Made by a program: the position numbers and the translations under genes
Shown: positions 1-10,700 of the stretch, one piece after another
How the letters are laid out: every line of letters starts with the position of its first letter
Numbering within the stretch: position 1 is the first letter of the stretch
NCBI GenBank assembly: GCA_029204225.1
Contig: MU834943.1
Location: 1 to 42,987, forward strand
Reading direction: 5' to 3'
DNA length: 42,987 bases
Source: Diphasiastrum complanatum
Taxonomy: Eukaryota; Streptophyta; Lycopodiopsida; Lycopodiales; Lycopodiaceae
Notes under the pieces: generated by a model
What the model was told of the DNA's origin: nothing
The model's input: the letters and a program-made list of their open reading frames with translations, nothing else
The model's database searches: none

Positions 1-144
1 ACTATCATGGATATGGTGATTTCAGATCAACATCAAGCTCATTGGCTGATCTTCACACCTTTTGAACCAGCAAAGACCAATTCAGCCCATGGAGTCAAGT
101 TCAAGGTCATCATGTTTTCCATCAAGCTAGATTTACCAAGCTAG
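1..144 (+). pseudogene. C-terminal end of a plus-strand copia Pol (truncated by window start)
   Basis: One frame ends in a tail resembling the extreme C-terminus of copia RNase H, with the stop codon TAG at 142-144. It lies just upstream of a polypurine tract and an LTR start on the same strand, which is the normal order at a copia 3' end. The upstream part reads in other frames, so it is probably decayed. The assignment rests mainly on the PPT and LTR that follow; the protein similarity alone is weak. Confidence 0.45.
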
Positions 145-147
145 ATT

Positions 148-159
148 TTTGAGGAGGAG
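148..159 (+). other. Polypurine tract of the plus-strand copia remnant
   Basis: A purine run (GAGGAGGAG) is followed directly by TGTGAAAAATG, a canonical PPT-LTR boundary. In copia elements the PPT primes second-strand DNA synthesis immediately before the 3' LTR. Confidence 0.6.
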
Positions 160-300
160 TGTGAAAAATGCAAAAATAAGCTTGGTAGAGGCCAAAAATC
201 TTGTATATAGATAAACACACATGTGTGGATCCTGTTTCCACGTGTGAAACTAGTGTACTTGTCATGTACCATAATCATATATGTTGTACATATGATTTAA
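160..300 (+). repeat. Truncated 3' LTR of the plus-strand copia remnant
   Basis: It starts with TGTGAAAAATG after the PPT. It contains a CACACATGTGTG palindrome and a TTTCCACGTGTGAAA block (239-244 is CACGTG), in the same order and spacing as in the Cop-G LTR at 28504-28530. The LTR is cut off: by 309 the sequence is already the C-terminal codons of a minus-strand copia. The right edge is approximate. Confidence 0.5.
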
Positions 301-308
301 TTCAAGTT

Positions 309-353
309 CTAAAATTTTTTGATCTTCAGATTTAACATGTCATTAAATCTAAG
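309..353 (-). pseudogene. Last codons of an older copia Pol (Cop-B), split by Cop-A
   Basis: Read on the minus strand, the codons at 6512-6526 run without a break through one copy of the CTAAG target site into 348-309. They finish the C-terminus of a copia RNase H and stop at TAG (309-311). This shows that Cop-A landed inside the final codons of an older minus-strand copia. Positions 349-353 are the target-site duplication. Confidence 0.7.
349..353. repeat. Target-site duplication CTAAG, left copy (Cop-A)
   Basis: CTAAG at 349-353 is repeated exactly at 6512-6516, immediately outside the two LTR ends. Five base pairs is the usual duplication length for copia integrase. Confidence 0.92.
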
Positions 354-1035
354 TGTAAAAATTACAGCAAATAACGATCCTAAAACACTTGAAATGATGA
401 GGGAAACAATAGATTATGATTTCATAAGATTAGCACAAGTTAAAACATCAAAATCCATCAAAAATCTATGCTTGAACCTCACTAAATGGCCCAAATCCTT
501 GAAGAAGGCTTCACACGTGTGAAAGTACGGCCTCCCACAGTCTGAGTACTGTACACCAGACCTACATTCAATCCTATAATCATTAGTAATCACAAGTACT
601 CAAACAATTATGAACATAGAGAGCAATTGCACCATTATGAGAGAAAAAACATGAAATTGCTTGATTGATTTTGGTGAGATATCATCACCTATATATACAT
701 GATCCATCACGGTTTTGGGCACGTATGAGTAGCCCTAAACCTATCCCTAATGCTAATTTTGGTGGATCTTTCATCCCTACCAAGTTAGGGTTGGAATCTT
801 GGAGATCCCTCAACAATGCAAAAATTACCAAAAATAGCTCCTATTTTTTTTCCCTTGTATCTAAGCATAATTTGGACTCCGTCCAAAGGTTCTAACACTT
901 AGGTCTACTTGAGAACATCCTTATGAATGGAATCCTATGCTATTTGGCACGTGTGACAAGCCACATCATGACCATCTAACTATTTACAAGTCATATGACC
1001 AAAACTAGTCAAGCTAGAATTGTGAATTTTTAACA
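354..1035 (-). repeat. Cop-A 3' LTR
   Basis: 682 bp, matching 5830-6511 along its whole length. On the element strand it begins TGTTAAAAATTC and ends TTTTTACA (TG...CA). A TATATATA box lies near 690-697 on the minus strand. It carries the palindrome CACACGTGTG (512-521) and a second CACGTG (948-953). Confidence 0.95.
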
Positions 1036-1049
1036 CTCCTCCTCACTAT
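1036..1049 (-). other. Cop-A polypurine tract
   Basis: On the minus strand this reads AGTGAGGAGGAG and abuts the TGTTAAAA start of the 3' LTR. It overlaps the 3' side of the gag-pol stop codon region, which leaves almost no 3' untranslated sequence. Confidence 0.85.
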
Positions 1050-4000
1050 CTAGCTTGGTTCAATCATTGCTTTACTAATCACTCCAAGTGATGATCTGAA
1101 CTTCATAAAAGGTGTCTTTTGAAGTGGTTTAGTAAGTAGATCAGCTACACATTCATTGCTTGGAACATGCTCCAAAGCAATCTCCTTGGCTTGCACCATT
1201 TCTCTCACAAAGTGATGGCATATCTCAATGTGCTTAGAACTTGCATGGAAGATTGGGTTAGATGCAAGGTGTTGGGCTGATATATTGTCATTGTAGATGA
1301 TTGGTGCCTCCTCTGAATCCATGATCTTTAGTTCCACCAATAATCTCTTGATCCAAAGTACCTCCTTTGTAGTGGTTGTCAAAGCTTTGTACTCGGCCTC
1401 GGTTGAAGATAGAGATATAGTTTCTTGCTTTTTTGAAAGCCATGAAACCACACCTTCTCCTATGAAAGTTGAATAGGCACTTGTTGATTTCCTATCCCTC
1501 TTGTCCCCTTCAAAATCTGAATCACTAAATGCATGAAGGTTAATCACATCTCCTCTATATAGAATCCCAAAGTCCAATGTACCCGAGATGTATCTTAGAA
1601 TCCTCTTAGCCTTTTTCCAATGGATATTCAATGGCTTTTGCATGGATTGGCTCAACCTACATACACTAAAGCTAAGATCTGGTCTAGTTATAGTGATCCA
1701 CATTAAGGAACCTATAAGTTGCCTAAACAAAGTGATGTCCATGAAGGATCTTTCATCATCTTCATTTGGCACTTTTACATCTTGCTCCATTGGTGTGTCA
1801 ACACTTTTGCATACTTCCATCTTAAACTTCTTCAAAAGACTTTGAGCATAGTTTACTTGACTTATAAAGATAAAATCAGACCCTCTAAGTACTTCTATGC
1901 CTAAGATGAAGTGAAGACACCCTAGATCTACCATCTTGAACTCTAAGGATAGATCTATCTTGATTTTTTCAATACCATCAACACTATTTCCACTAATGAT
2001 GATGTCATCTACATAAATGAGTAAAAGTACAATACCAACATCATCAAACTTAATGTAAAGAGTAGGATCATATTCACTTTGAACAAAAGAAAGTGAAATA
2101 AGATAGCAATGTAGTCTTGAATTCCAAGATCTCGAGGCTTGCTTCAAGCCATAGATGCTTCTTTGGAGATGGCATACTTTGTTCTCCATTCCATGCTTGA
2201 TGCACCCTTGTGGCTGCTCCATATAGATATCCTCTTCCAAAAAACTATTCAAGAAAGCATTAGAGACATCCATTTGACATAGAATCCATCCAAAATGTGA
2301 TGCAAGTGCAATGATTAGTCTTATTGTGACCATCTTGGCCACGGGTGCAAAAGTTTCCTCATAGTCTATCCCTCTCTCTTGAGCATAACCTTTTGCAACT
2401 AATCTTGCTTTATGTTTGTTAACACTCCCATTTGCATTCAACTTAAGCTTGAAGACCCACTTGCATCCTATTACATTCCTTTGAGGTCTCTCAACAAGCA
2501 ACCAAGTTTCATTCTTAATCAAGGCATCATACTCATCCAACATAGCTTTATACCATTCTTTGGAGTTCAATGCATCTTCAACATTAGACGGTTCTTCAAA
2601 ACTAGATAAAGCATAAGAAGTGGATGAGATACCCTCAACTTGCTGTTCTTTGCCTTGATATGTGAGCCTTGATGGCTCCACTTTTGCCCTTGAAGATCTC
2701 CTTGGTGTGATAGGTGGGTTTGGTGCTTGCTCCTCCATGAGCTCCTCCTCAAAACCAAGATCTTGCTCCTCGGCCATCTTCTTCTTGATTGTTGGAGCAC
2801 TTGAGCCTTCTTCAAGCATATGCATATGATGTTCATCAAAGATGACATCCCTTGAAACAACAAATTTGTTCAAGGATGGGAGATAGACTTTGTAGCCCTT
2901 GCTTGAGCTTGCAAATCCAAGCATGATCCCTCTTGTGGAAGATGGATCCTCCTTGGTTCTTGTTTCCAATGGCACATGCACATAACATATACACCCAAAA
3001 ACTTTCAAGTGATTAAGATTGGGTTTCTTTCCATACAACATCTCATAAGGAGTTTTGCCTTCAATTGCTTTGCAAGACACCCTATTCATCAAGTAGTTTG
3101 CACATACAAGAGACTCACCCAAAAAGGATTTGGGCAAACAAGCATCTAATCTTAAAGCCTTAGAACATTCACATAATGTTCTATTCCTTCTTTCAGCAAC
3201 TCCATTTTGTTGAGGAGTGTAAGGACAAGAAGTCTCTTTCTTGATCCCTTCCTCCTCACAAAAGGCCTTGAACTCATTGGAGATGAATTCTCCACCATTG
3301 TCACTTCTAAGAATTTTGATGCTATGATTATGATGCTTTTCCACAAACAGCTTGAACTTTACAAAAGTATCAAATACTTGAGACTTGAAGGAAAGTAAGA
3401 ACACCCAACAATATCTTGAGTAGTCATCAATGAAGGTTAAAAACATGGATGAACCTCTATTATATTTGGTGCTAGCAATGTGCACATCCGAGTGTATGAG
3501 TTCAAGAGGATGAGATGACTTTGTGATGGAGTTAGGAAACACCTTCTTATGTGCCTTGGATAAGGCACAAGCTTCACAAACCTTGTCTTCCTTCCCAATA
3601 GACCTTGGTAGGCCTAAAGCATACTCCTCCTTGATCATAGCCTCCATGGAACCCGAGTTGACATGTCCAAGTCTTTTGTGCCATAAAGTAAAGGTAGATA
3701 TTTTGCTCTTCTCGACCAACATGACAACAATAGTATCCACAAATGCATCCAGCTTATAAAGTTTGCCAAGTCTAGTGCCCTTAGCCACTATCTTACCCTT
3801 CTTCTTGATGAAACATTCATTTGAAGCAAAGTCAACATTGAAACCATTGTCTACCATTTGGCCAACACTTAGTAGATTCTTTGTTATTGTAGGAATGTAC
3901 AAAACACCTTCTATGTTGATATTTTTGGAAGATCCTAAGCAAAGGGGAACGCTACCAACTCCTTCAATCTTACAAGCTTCATCATTTGCTGTATAGATAG

Positions 4001-5018
4001 ACTTTATAGGTCCATCATAAAATAAGAGAGAAGAGAAAAACTCCCTTTTACTAGTCATGTGTGAACTAGCACCCGAGTCAATCCACCAAGAATCTTCTCC
4101 TTTGAAGCTTGTTGAAGAAAATATGGACATCATGAGAGAGTCCTCATGTGAACTCTTCTCCTCCTCCTCTTTGCTCATGTTGGCTTGGCTTTGATATTGC
4201 TTCCTCTTGAAGCATTCCGAGGCATAATGCCCCATCTTGCTACAATAGTAGCACTTCACCTTTGATTTGTCCTTCTTGACTTTGGTGGTTGATGGAGATG
4301 CCTTTGGGGGTCCTTCTTGATTCTCAAGCTTTGTAGACTTCTTGAATGTTGATCCTTTGCCTTTGGACTTGCCTTTGCCTTTGGTGAAGAGAGCTTGGTC
4401 ATCTCCACCTTGGATGGAAAGCCTATCCATCCTCTCTTGCATTTGGCTCCTTCTTGATTCCTCGGCCATGAGTGTGCCTTGGAGTTCTTCAAGTATGGGT
4501 AGCTTACCCATAATTGCATATCCCTGAACCAAATTGTCAAATTCAAAGCTTAGTCCATTCAATATGAGTTGAACAAGCTCTTCATCCTTGATAGGGTCAC
4601 CTATAAAGGCTAGCTCTTTGTTCAATTCCTTTACTCTTAGGACAAAAGTATGTGCACTCTCTCCTTTCTTTTGATAGCTTCTATAGATTTGATTCTTCAA
4701 AGCTAACATTATAGTTTGGTTCTTGGATTCATAGACCTTTTGCAAAGTCTCCCAAGCATCTTGAGCTGAAGTGCAATCTCCTACCTCTCTTAAGAGTTCA
4801 TTTGCAACATTCATTTTTATGCAATGTAGTGCAACATTGCACCTCTTGATGTATTTGGCTTTTTCTTGAGGATGAATAGGTTCACCCTCCTTACCATTTA
4901 CAATTTCCATCAGATCTTGCATGATCATGATGGATTCCATTCTGACTTTCCATATGGAATAGTTAGTTTTGTTGAGCCTTTCATTAGTGTCCAAAAGATA
5001 TGCATTTATAGATGCCAT
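1050..5018 (-). CDS. Cop-A Gag-Pol polyprotein, intact (1322 aa)
   Basis: A single unbroken frame encodes the complete copia polyprotein. Domains in order: Gag (about 1-235) with the NYSIWKVRMES start typical of plant copia Gag; a CCHC knuckle CX2CX4HX4C near 254-267; an aspartic protease with DSGASSHM near 313; an integrase HHCC zinc domain near 440-480 and D,D,E core with SDNGGEF near 571 and VAERRNR near 606; a reverse transcriptase near 840-1080 with YVDD at about 1000; and RNase H with SDSDFEGD near 1165, SSTEAEYKA near 1206 and an ADLLTKPL tail near 1290. Every catalytic motif I looked for is present. There is no Gag/Pol frameshift, so the Gag excess copia needs must come from another mechanism (splicing or processing), which the sequence does not reveal. 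The first ATG after the leader aligns with the Gag starts of Cop-C, Cop-F and Cop-G, which supports this start. Confidence 0.95.
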   Translation of the reverse strand: MASINAYLLDTNERLNKTNYSIWKVRMESIMIMQDLMEIVNGKEGEPIHPQEKAKYIKRCNVALHCIKMNVANELLREVGDCTSAQDAWETLQKVYESKNQTIMLALKNQIYRSYQKKGESAHTFVLRVKELNKELAFIGDPIKDEELVQLILNGLSFEFDNLVQGYAIMGKLPILEELQGTLMAEESRRSQMQERMDRLSIQGGDDQALFTKGKGKSKGKGSTFKKSTKLENQEGPPKASPSTTKVKKDKSKVKCYYCSKMGHYASECFKRKQYQSQANMSKEEEEKSSHEDSLMMSIFSSTSFKGEDSWWIDSGASSHMTSKREFFSSLLFYDGPIKSIYTANDEACKIEGVGSVPLCLGSSKNINIEGVLYIPTITKNLLSVGQMVDNGFNVDFASNECFIKKKGKIVAKGTRLGKLYKLDAFVDTIVVMLVEKSKISTFTLWHKRLGHVNSGSMEAMIKEEYALGLPRSIGKEDKVCEACALSKAHKKVFPNSITKSSHPLELIHSDVHIASTKYNRGSSMFLTFIDDYSRYCWVFLLSFKSQVFDTFVKFKLFVEKHHNHSIKILRSDNGGEFISNEFKAFCEEEGIKKETSCPYTPQQNGVAERRNRTLCECSKALRLDACLPKSFLGESLVCANYLMNRVSCKAIEGKTPYEMLYGKKPNLNHLKVFGCICYVHVPLETRTKEDPSSTRGIMLGFASSSKGYKVYLPSLNKFVVSRDVIFDEHHMHMLEEGSSAPTIKKKMAEEQDLGFEEELMEEQAPNPPITPRRSSRAKVEPSRLTYQGKEQQVEGISSTSYALSSFEEPSNVEDALNSKEWYKAMLDEYDALIKNETWLLVERPQRNVIGCKWVFKLKLNANGSVNKHKARLVAKGYAQERGIDYEETFAPVAKMVTIRLIIALASHFGWILCQMDVSNAFLNSFLEEDIYMEQPQGCIKHGMENKVCHLQRSIYGLKQASRSWNSRLHCYLISLSFVQSEYDPTLYIKFDDVGIVLLLIYVDDIIISGNSVDGIEKIKIDLSLEFKMVDLGCLHFILGIEVLRGSDFIFISQVNYAQSLLKKFKMEVCKSVDTPMEQDVKVPNEDDERSFMDITLFRQLIGSLMWITITRPDLSFSVCRLSQSMQKPLNIHWKKAKRILRYISGTLDFGILYRGDVINLHAFSDSDFEGDKRDRKSTSAYSTFIGEGVVSWLSKKQETISLSSTEAEYKALTTTTKEVLWIKRLLVELKIMDSEEAPIIYNDNISAQHLASNPIFHASSKHIEICHHFVREMVQAKEIALEHVPSNECVADLLTKPLQKTPFMKFRSSLGVISKAMIEPS

Positions 5019-5817
5019 GTAGTCTCCTAATCAAGGACTTGACACAAATGAAGGTTACTTCTATTGATTTGATTGAAGGTCTACCTTATCCCACTTCTTA
5101 GGGACCTGAAAAGATCAGTAATAGACTTCCTATAAAGATCTAAGAATGATCTCTAACAAAATCAAATCATAGAATACTAGAAACAATGCACTTGCTTGAT
5201 TGAAGTAGACAATACTAGTAGAATTGCCCCTCTTTCTATAAAGAACATTAAAGCTTCCAAATGATCTGATCAAGAGTGAATTTCAGCAACCTAATATACT
5301 TCCAAAATCACTTGTAAAAGATCTAAATGGAACTTAATGAGGATGCAACACAATTTACTATCCAATCACAAGCAAAAAATGATCAAAATTGATGAAAAAT
5401 TGATCTAATTTGGTGCATAAGTCAAGCAATGGTTGGACTGAACCTAAATCACTTTAGGAGGTGTCTACTACACCTTAGAACAGCCTTGAAGAGTCTCCAA
5501 AACTCCGATCTTCCCTCTCCTTGAATGCTAGAAAGCCTTCTCTATGAAATCACCTCCAAAACTCGCTTAGAAATCAATGCTTGGAGCAAGCAAAACTTGC
5601 TATCTTGGTAATGTGAATTGAATTCAACTTTGCCTCTGGTTTTAGACACCTAAACACCTGCAAATGAAGTCACACAACACCAATCTCCAATGTATTTAGC
5701 TCACTTTGAGTTCTAGAATCAATACTAGATGCTAAGATCCAATCTACACAAGATTTAGATCAAAAATTGTGATCAAATTGAATGAAAACCAAGGATTTAG
5801 CTCATTTCAGCCTTTAG
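5019..5817 (-). other. Cop-A 5' untranslated leader
   Basis: About 800 nt between the PBS and the Gag start, with no long open frame. It is AT-rich and would hold the packaging and dimerisation signals, but I see no motif I can assign to either role. Confidence 0.7.
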
Positions 5818-5829
5818 GCTCTGATACCA
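5818..5829 (-). other. Cop-A primer-binding site (initiator Met tRNA)
   Basis: The minus strand reads TGGTATCAGAGC directly after the TTTTTACA end of the 5' LTR. This is the standard plant copia PBS, pairing with the 3' end of initiator methionine tRNA. Confidence 0.92.
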
Positions 5830-6511
5830 TGTAAAAATTACAGCAAATAAGGATTCTAAAACACTTTAAATGATGAGGGAAACAATAGATTATGATTTCA
5901 TAAGATTAGCACAAGTTGAACCATCAAAATCCATCAAAAATCTATGCTTGAACCTCACTAAATGGCCCAAATCTTTGAAGAAGGCTTCACACGTGTGAAA
6001 GTACGGCCTCCCACAGTCTGAGTACTGTACACCAGACCTACATTCAATCCTATAATCATTAGTAATCACAAGTACTCAAACAATTATGAACATAGAGAGC
6101 AATTGCACCATTATGAGAGAAAAAACATGAAATTGCTTGATTGATTTTGGTGAGATATCATCACCTATATATACATGATCCATCACGGTTTTGGGCAGGT
6201 ATGAGTAGCCCTAAACCTATCCCTAATTCTAATTTTGGTGGATCTTTCATCCCTACCAAGTTAGGGTTGGAATCTTGGAGATCCCTCAACAATGCAAAAA
6301 TTACCAAAAATAGCTCCTATTTTTTCTCCCTTGTATCTAAGCATAATTTGGACTCATTCCAAAGGTTCTAACACTTAGGTCTACTTGAGAACATCCTTAT
6401 AAATGGAATCCTATGCTATTTGGCACGTGTGACAAGCCACATCATGACCATCTAACTATTTACAAGTCATATGACCAAAACTAGTCAAGCTAGAATTGTG
6501 AATTTTTAACA
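5830..6511 (-). repeat. Cop-A 5' LTR
   Basis: 682 bp, same length as the 3' LTR, with about a dozen substitutions and no obvious indels. It carries CACACGTGTG at 5988-5997 and the TATATATA box near 6166-6173. As the upstream LTR it is the promoter copy for the intact gag-pol gene. Confidence 0.95.
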
Positions 6512-6516
6512 CTAAG
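6512..6516. repeat. Target-site duplication CTAAG, right copy (Cop-A)
   Basis: Exact match to 349-353, directly outside the LTR end. Confidence 0.92.
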
Positions 6517-7060
6517 ATGGTGCTCTTTTGATAGAGCTTTTGTGAAGTAATCTGCTGCCATAAGATTTGTCATGCAGTAAACTAATGATACTTCCTTGCT
6601 TTGCACCTTTTCTCTAAGGTAGTGATACCTGATTTTGATATGTTTGCTTCAACAATGAAATCTCGGATTTACAAATAGTGCTATTGTGCTTTGACTATCA
6701 CAATAGTACAAATAGTGCTATTGTGCTTTGATTGTCACAATAAATAGTTGTTGGATGTGATTGATCAAGGTCGATATCTGCAAGTAGGTACCTTAGCCAA
6801 ATTGTTTCCTTGGCAGCATTTGTGACAACTATGTATTATGATTCGGTTGATGATAATGCTATTGAGGTTTGCTTTCGGCTATTCCAAGAAATTGGGTCTT
6901 GATTGTATAAAAATACAAATGCAGAAGTTGATCTTTTGATATTGATATCTTTTGCCCAATCCGCATCTGTGTATCCTTCGAGGATGTTGGTAGGTTGGCT
7001 GCCTCTGTTGGCTGATTTTGACGAATCCCCAAGATACTCGATCAGAGCTACCCAAGAGCA
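6517..7060 (-). pseudogene. Cop-B RNase H remnant (older copia)
   Basis: Minus-strand frames give a decayed copia RNase H: GYTDADWA (catalytic Asp region) near 6950-6985, SSTES in place of SSTEAE near 6845-6870, a KHI...RYHYLRE stretch near 6625, and ADYFTKALSKEHH near 6530. The tail continues across Cop-A into 353-309. Several stops and frameshifts plus a 37-bp tandem duplication make it non-functional. Nothing upstream of RNase H is present: by 7199 the sequence belongs to another element. Confidence 0.8.
6671..6744. repeat. Two-copy 37-bp tandem duplication inside Cop-B
   Basis: Units 6671-6707 and 6708-6744 both read ACAAATAGTGCTATTGTGCT and continue alike with a few substitutions. The duplication interrupts the RNase H frame and looks like replication slippage after the element died. 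Confidence 0.85.
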
Positions 7061-7198
7061 CCTCTCACCTTAGATTGAGGAGGTCTCTGAGAAGACAAGA
7101 TGGATGAAGACTGAGAGCCGAGTATGAGAGCTGAGGAATACTAGTTAATATCATCAAGTAGAAACTGTGTAAGCCTCATGGTGAATCCCAGCATGGAA
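7061..7198. other. Short unassigned spacer between Cop-B and the CCHC fragment
   Basis: Repeat-derived-looking sequence with GAGA-type purine runs (7078-7135). I see no gene, LTR end or PBS in it. Confidence 0.4.
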
Positions 7199-7755
7199 TT
7201 ATTGTCTTTCCAATGACATCCCTGCTGAAACCGCTGGTTGTTGTATCACAATGAAATTGAGAGGTGCACTGGTTCTAGGTCTCGATGAACAATTCCTGAA
7301 ATAGTGTCCATAACCGCATTCTCGACAAAAGGATGTATATTGTCCCTTGTAGGGACATTCCGCAATTTTGTGTCCTTCGCCACATCCGTAGCAACCATAG
7401 TCTTGACGCTGAGTTTGAGCTGCATAGTCCGCAAAATATTCATTTATGACAGGATTCATAAATGGTTTATCTGGTTCGTACCATTGTTGCTGCTCAGGTT
7501 GAGGTGGTACTTGCATCTCTGGTTCCACTACTGTCAAGTTTACATGGGCCACTTATTGATTGGATGGTCCTGGTGGTGCAGGTAAGGCCATACGCTGTTG
7601 TTGATTCGGTGTGCCGTACCTCGGTGCCGCGTTTGGTGCCCCTTGATGATATGGATAAGAAGTCTGATAAGGACTTCTCTTCTGTTGAACAATTCGGGGG
7701 TTAAATGGGCAAAATGTCATATCGTGCGATGTTACATTGCACATATGGCAAAACC
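7199..7755 (-). pseudogene. Gag nucleocapsid fragment with three zinc knuckles (unclassified LTR element)
   Basis: One minus-strand frame with a single internal stop (TAA, 7553-7555) encodes a Gln/Pro-rich protein with three Cys/His clusters: CHMC...H...C near the start, then CYGCGEGHKIAEC and CRECGYGHYFRNC, both CX2CX3HX4C. Paired and triple knuckles are found in retroelement Gag, but the sequence does not match the single-knuckle copia Gags in this window. A gypsy origin is likely but unproven. Upstream, the same open frame runs straight into Cop-C RT, so the join near 7755 is an accidental in-frame fusion. Confidence 0.65.
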
Positions 7756-10700
7756 AGCTTATATCAGGTCTAATTATTGTGAGCCAAATTGAGGAGCCTA
7801 TAAGACTTCTAAAAAGTGTGATGTCCTCGAAGGATCTTTCACCACCTTTGTTAGAGTCCTTTACATTTTGATCCATAGTTGTTTCTATACTCTTACAATT
7901 CAACATATTAAACTTTTTTAACATTGAAAGAGCATACTTAGATTGACATACAAAAGCTTTATCTTTAAGAAAGTCAATCTCTAATCCTAGAATATAGTGA
8001 ATTTTTCCAAGATCTTGCATCTTGAACTCTTTTCCAAGTGCAATCTTGGTTTCCTCAACTAACTTGATACAACTTCCTGTCAGAATGATATCATCAACAT
8101 AAATAAGAAGGATGACAATATCTTTATCAAAAAACTTGACATATAAGGAAGGATCATAGTTACTAAGATTGAATCCTAGTGACTCAAGAAAAGGTGTTAA
8201 GTCGAGGAATACCATGACCTTGGAGCTTGCTTTAATCCATATAAACTTTTGAAAAGCAAGCAAACTTTTTCTTTATCATGATGAACCCAATAGGTTGATC
8301 CATATAGATCTCTTCTTCTAGATAGCCATTTAGAAATGCATTAGAAACATCTAGTTGAAGAATTTGCCAATTGGAAAAACAAACAAGAGAAATTATGATT
8401 CTAATTGACACCATCTTTGCAACTGGGAAAAAGGTCTCTTCATAATCAAGTCCATATACTTGATCAAAGCCTTTAGCACAAAGCCTAGCCTTGTACTTGT
8501 TCATTGTGCCATCTTGATTATACTTGACTCGAAAAACCCATTTGCAACCAGTGGTATGCTTGTTGGATGGAAGATCCACAAGCTCCCATGTATTATTGGC
8601 CATCAAAACATCATATTCCTCCTTCATGGCAAGGTACCATTCCTTTGAGTTGATAGCATCATATACATCCTTCGGCTCCTCATGAGAAATAAAATAGGCA
8701 CAATTAGTGGAGCTGATTTCCACTTGCTTTCCTCTATCTTCATAGGTAAGCCTTCTAGGCTCGGATCTTTCTCTTTGAGATCTCCTTGGTGAAAATTTTT
8801 GAGGTGACTCCTTCTCAAATTTCGGCCCCATCTGTCCATGATGATCTTCAAGGGTGATGATTGGAGTATCTTTGTGAGAATCTTTGAACTCGGCCTTCTC
8901 AAGAATGTATTTTTGATCTTCATGGAATATCACATCTCTACTCTCAATTTTAGTTGAGGTAGAGGGAACATAGATTCTATAAGATTTCTTGTTGGATGAA
9001 TATCCAACCATGATCCCTTTAACAGAATTAGGATCACCTCTTTTCCTTGTTTCCAAGGGCATATTAACAAAGCAAGTACAACCAAAAACTCTAAGGTGAT
9101 CTACCTTAGGTTTCTTCTGAAACAAGACTTCAAAAGGTGTTTTTCCAGCAAGAGCATTGTGAGGTAATCTATTACACAAATAGTTTGCACAATTTATAGC
9201 TTCACCCCAATATTCAATAGGCAAAGAATCTGCTACTCGAATTGCTTTAGAACATTCACATAAAGATCTATTTTTCCTCTCATCTACTCCATTTTGGGAT
9301 GGAGAATAGGCACAAGAAAATTTTCTCTTTATTCCTTCACCTTTACAATAATTATGAAACTTGTTGGAGATATATTCACCTCCTCCATTGCATCTTAGAG
9401 CTTTAACTTTGCAAGAAAACTATTTTTCTACATAAGCTTTGAAGATAAGGAAGCGATAAAAAACCATAGCCTTTGAAGAAAGTAGATACAACCAAGTGTA
9501 TCCAGTAAAGTCATCAATAAAGCTGACAAAACATGTTGCACCACCAATACTTTTAGAAGAGGAAAAATGTAGATCTGAATGTATGAGTTCCAATGGATAA
9601 GTAATCTTTATAAAAGACTTTTGATATGGCTTTTTGTGTGACTTTGCAATGGCACAAGCCTCGCAAGGCTTGAAATATTTAGAAAGATATTTTGGAAGAC
9701 CAATAGCCTTCTCCTTCTTAACCATAGAAGACATAGATGTAAAGTTGGGATGTCCCAACCTTCTATGCCACAGCTCCTCCTTAGATAACAAAGCAACTTC
9801 ACAAAGGTTTGCATTCTCATAAGAATTCAACTTAAAAATTTCACCACATCTAGTTCCATCAGCAAGGTTCTCATCTTTTCTCTTGATAAAACAAGTATTG
9901 GAGTTGAACTTTACATCACAACCATTATCAAGCAACTTTCCCACACTAATTAAGTTCTTTGTAAGTTTTGGAATGAAAAGGACATTAGAAAGTGTAAGAA
10001 CTTTTGAAGAAGCAAGTTTCAATGGAATGTTGTCAATTCCTTCTATTGGACACTCATGATCATTAGCTGTGTAAATAGATCTCTTGAGTCCTTTGAAAGG
10101 CAAGATTGAGTCAAATGACTCCTTTGAACAGCACATATGTGAAGAGGCTCCACTGTCTATGTACCAAGCTCTATCTTTCTTGAAAGGTGATGAAGAAAAA
10201 CTGGACACCATAAGTGATCCTTCTCCGTCACTTGCAGCAAAATCTTCTTCAATCTCTTTGGAGAGATTAGCTTGCTTGAGTTGGTTTTTCTTCTTAAAGC
10301 AATTAGAGGCATAGTGCCTCTTTTTGCCACAGAAGAAGCACTTCACTTTCTTCTTCTTGGTTTTTGAGTTAGAGGGATGAGTTGTTTCATCCTCTTCACC
10401 ATCTTGATCTCGATCTTTGGCTTTGTCTTTGTTGTATGCTTGAGAGAATTGGTTCTTACACCTTCCTTTCTTCTTACCTTTGACAAAGAGGGCTTTGTCA
10501 CTTCCACCATGTTCAAGTTTGTTCATCCTGGAGAGTTTATAGCTTTGTCGAGATTCTTCAGAAATAAGAATTCCTTGGAGAGTTTCTAGATTAGGTAACT
10601 CCTCCTTAATAGCAAAAGATTGAACAAGATTATCATAGTCATCTCTCAAGCCATTCAGTATGACTTGAATTAGCTCAACTTGATTAATGGTAAAACACAT

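Larger units (their letters stand above)
354..6511 (-). mobile_element. Cop-A: complete Ty1-copia LTR retrotransposon
   Basis: A full-length 6158-bp element on the minus strand. In element order it has a 5' LTR (6511-5830), a PBS complementary to initiator Met tRNA, a leader of about 0.8 kb, one uninterrupted Gag-Pol frame, a PPT and a 3' LTR (1035-354), with exact 5-bp target duplications. By eye the two 682-bp LTRs differ at about a dozen positions (just under 2 percent). At the commonly used grass LTR rate of 1.3e-8 per site per year that would be somewhat under one million years, but the rate for this species is unknown. It is the youngest-looking and only structurally autonomous element here. 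The order of integrase before RT defines it as copia rather than gypsy. Confidence 0.96.

Noticed and set aside
665-895. 76-codon frame repeated at 6141-6371
   Set aside because: Both are the same position in the two Cop-A LTRs, so the frame is conserved only because the LTRs are recent copies.
6671-6744. CRISPR-like or satellite array
   Set aside because: There are only two adjacent copies without spacers, which is a simple slippage duplication.
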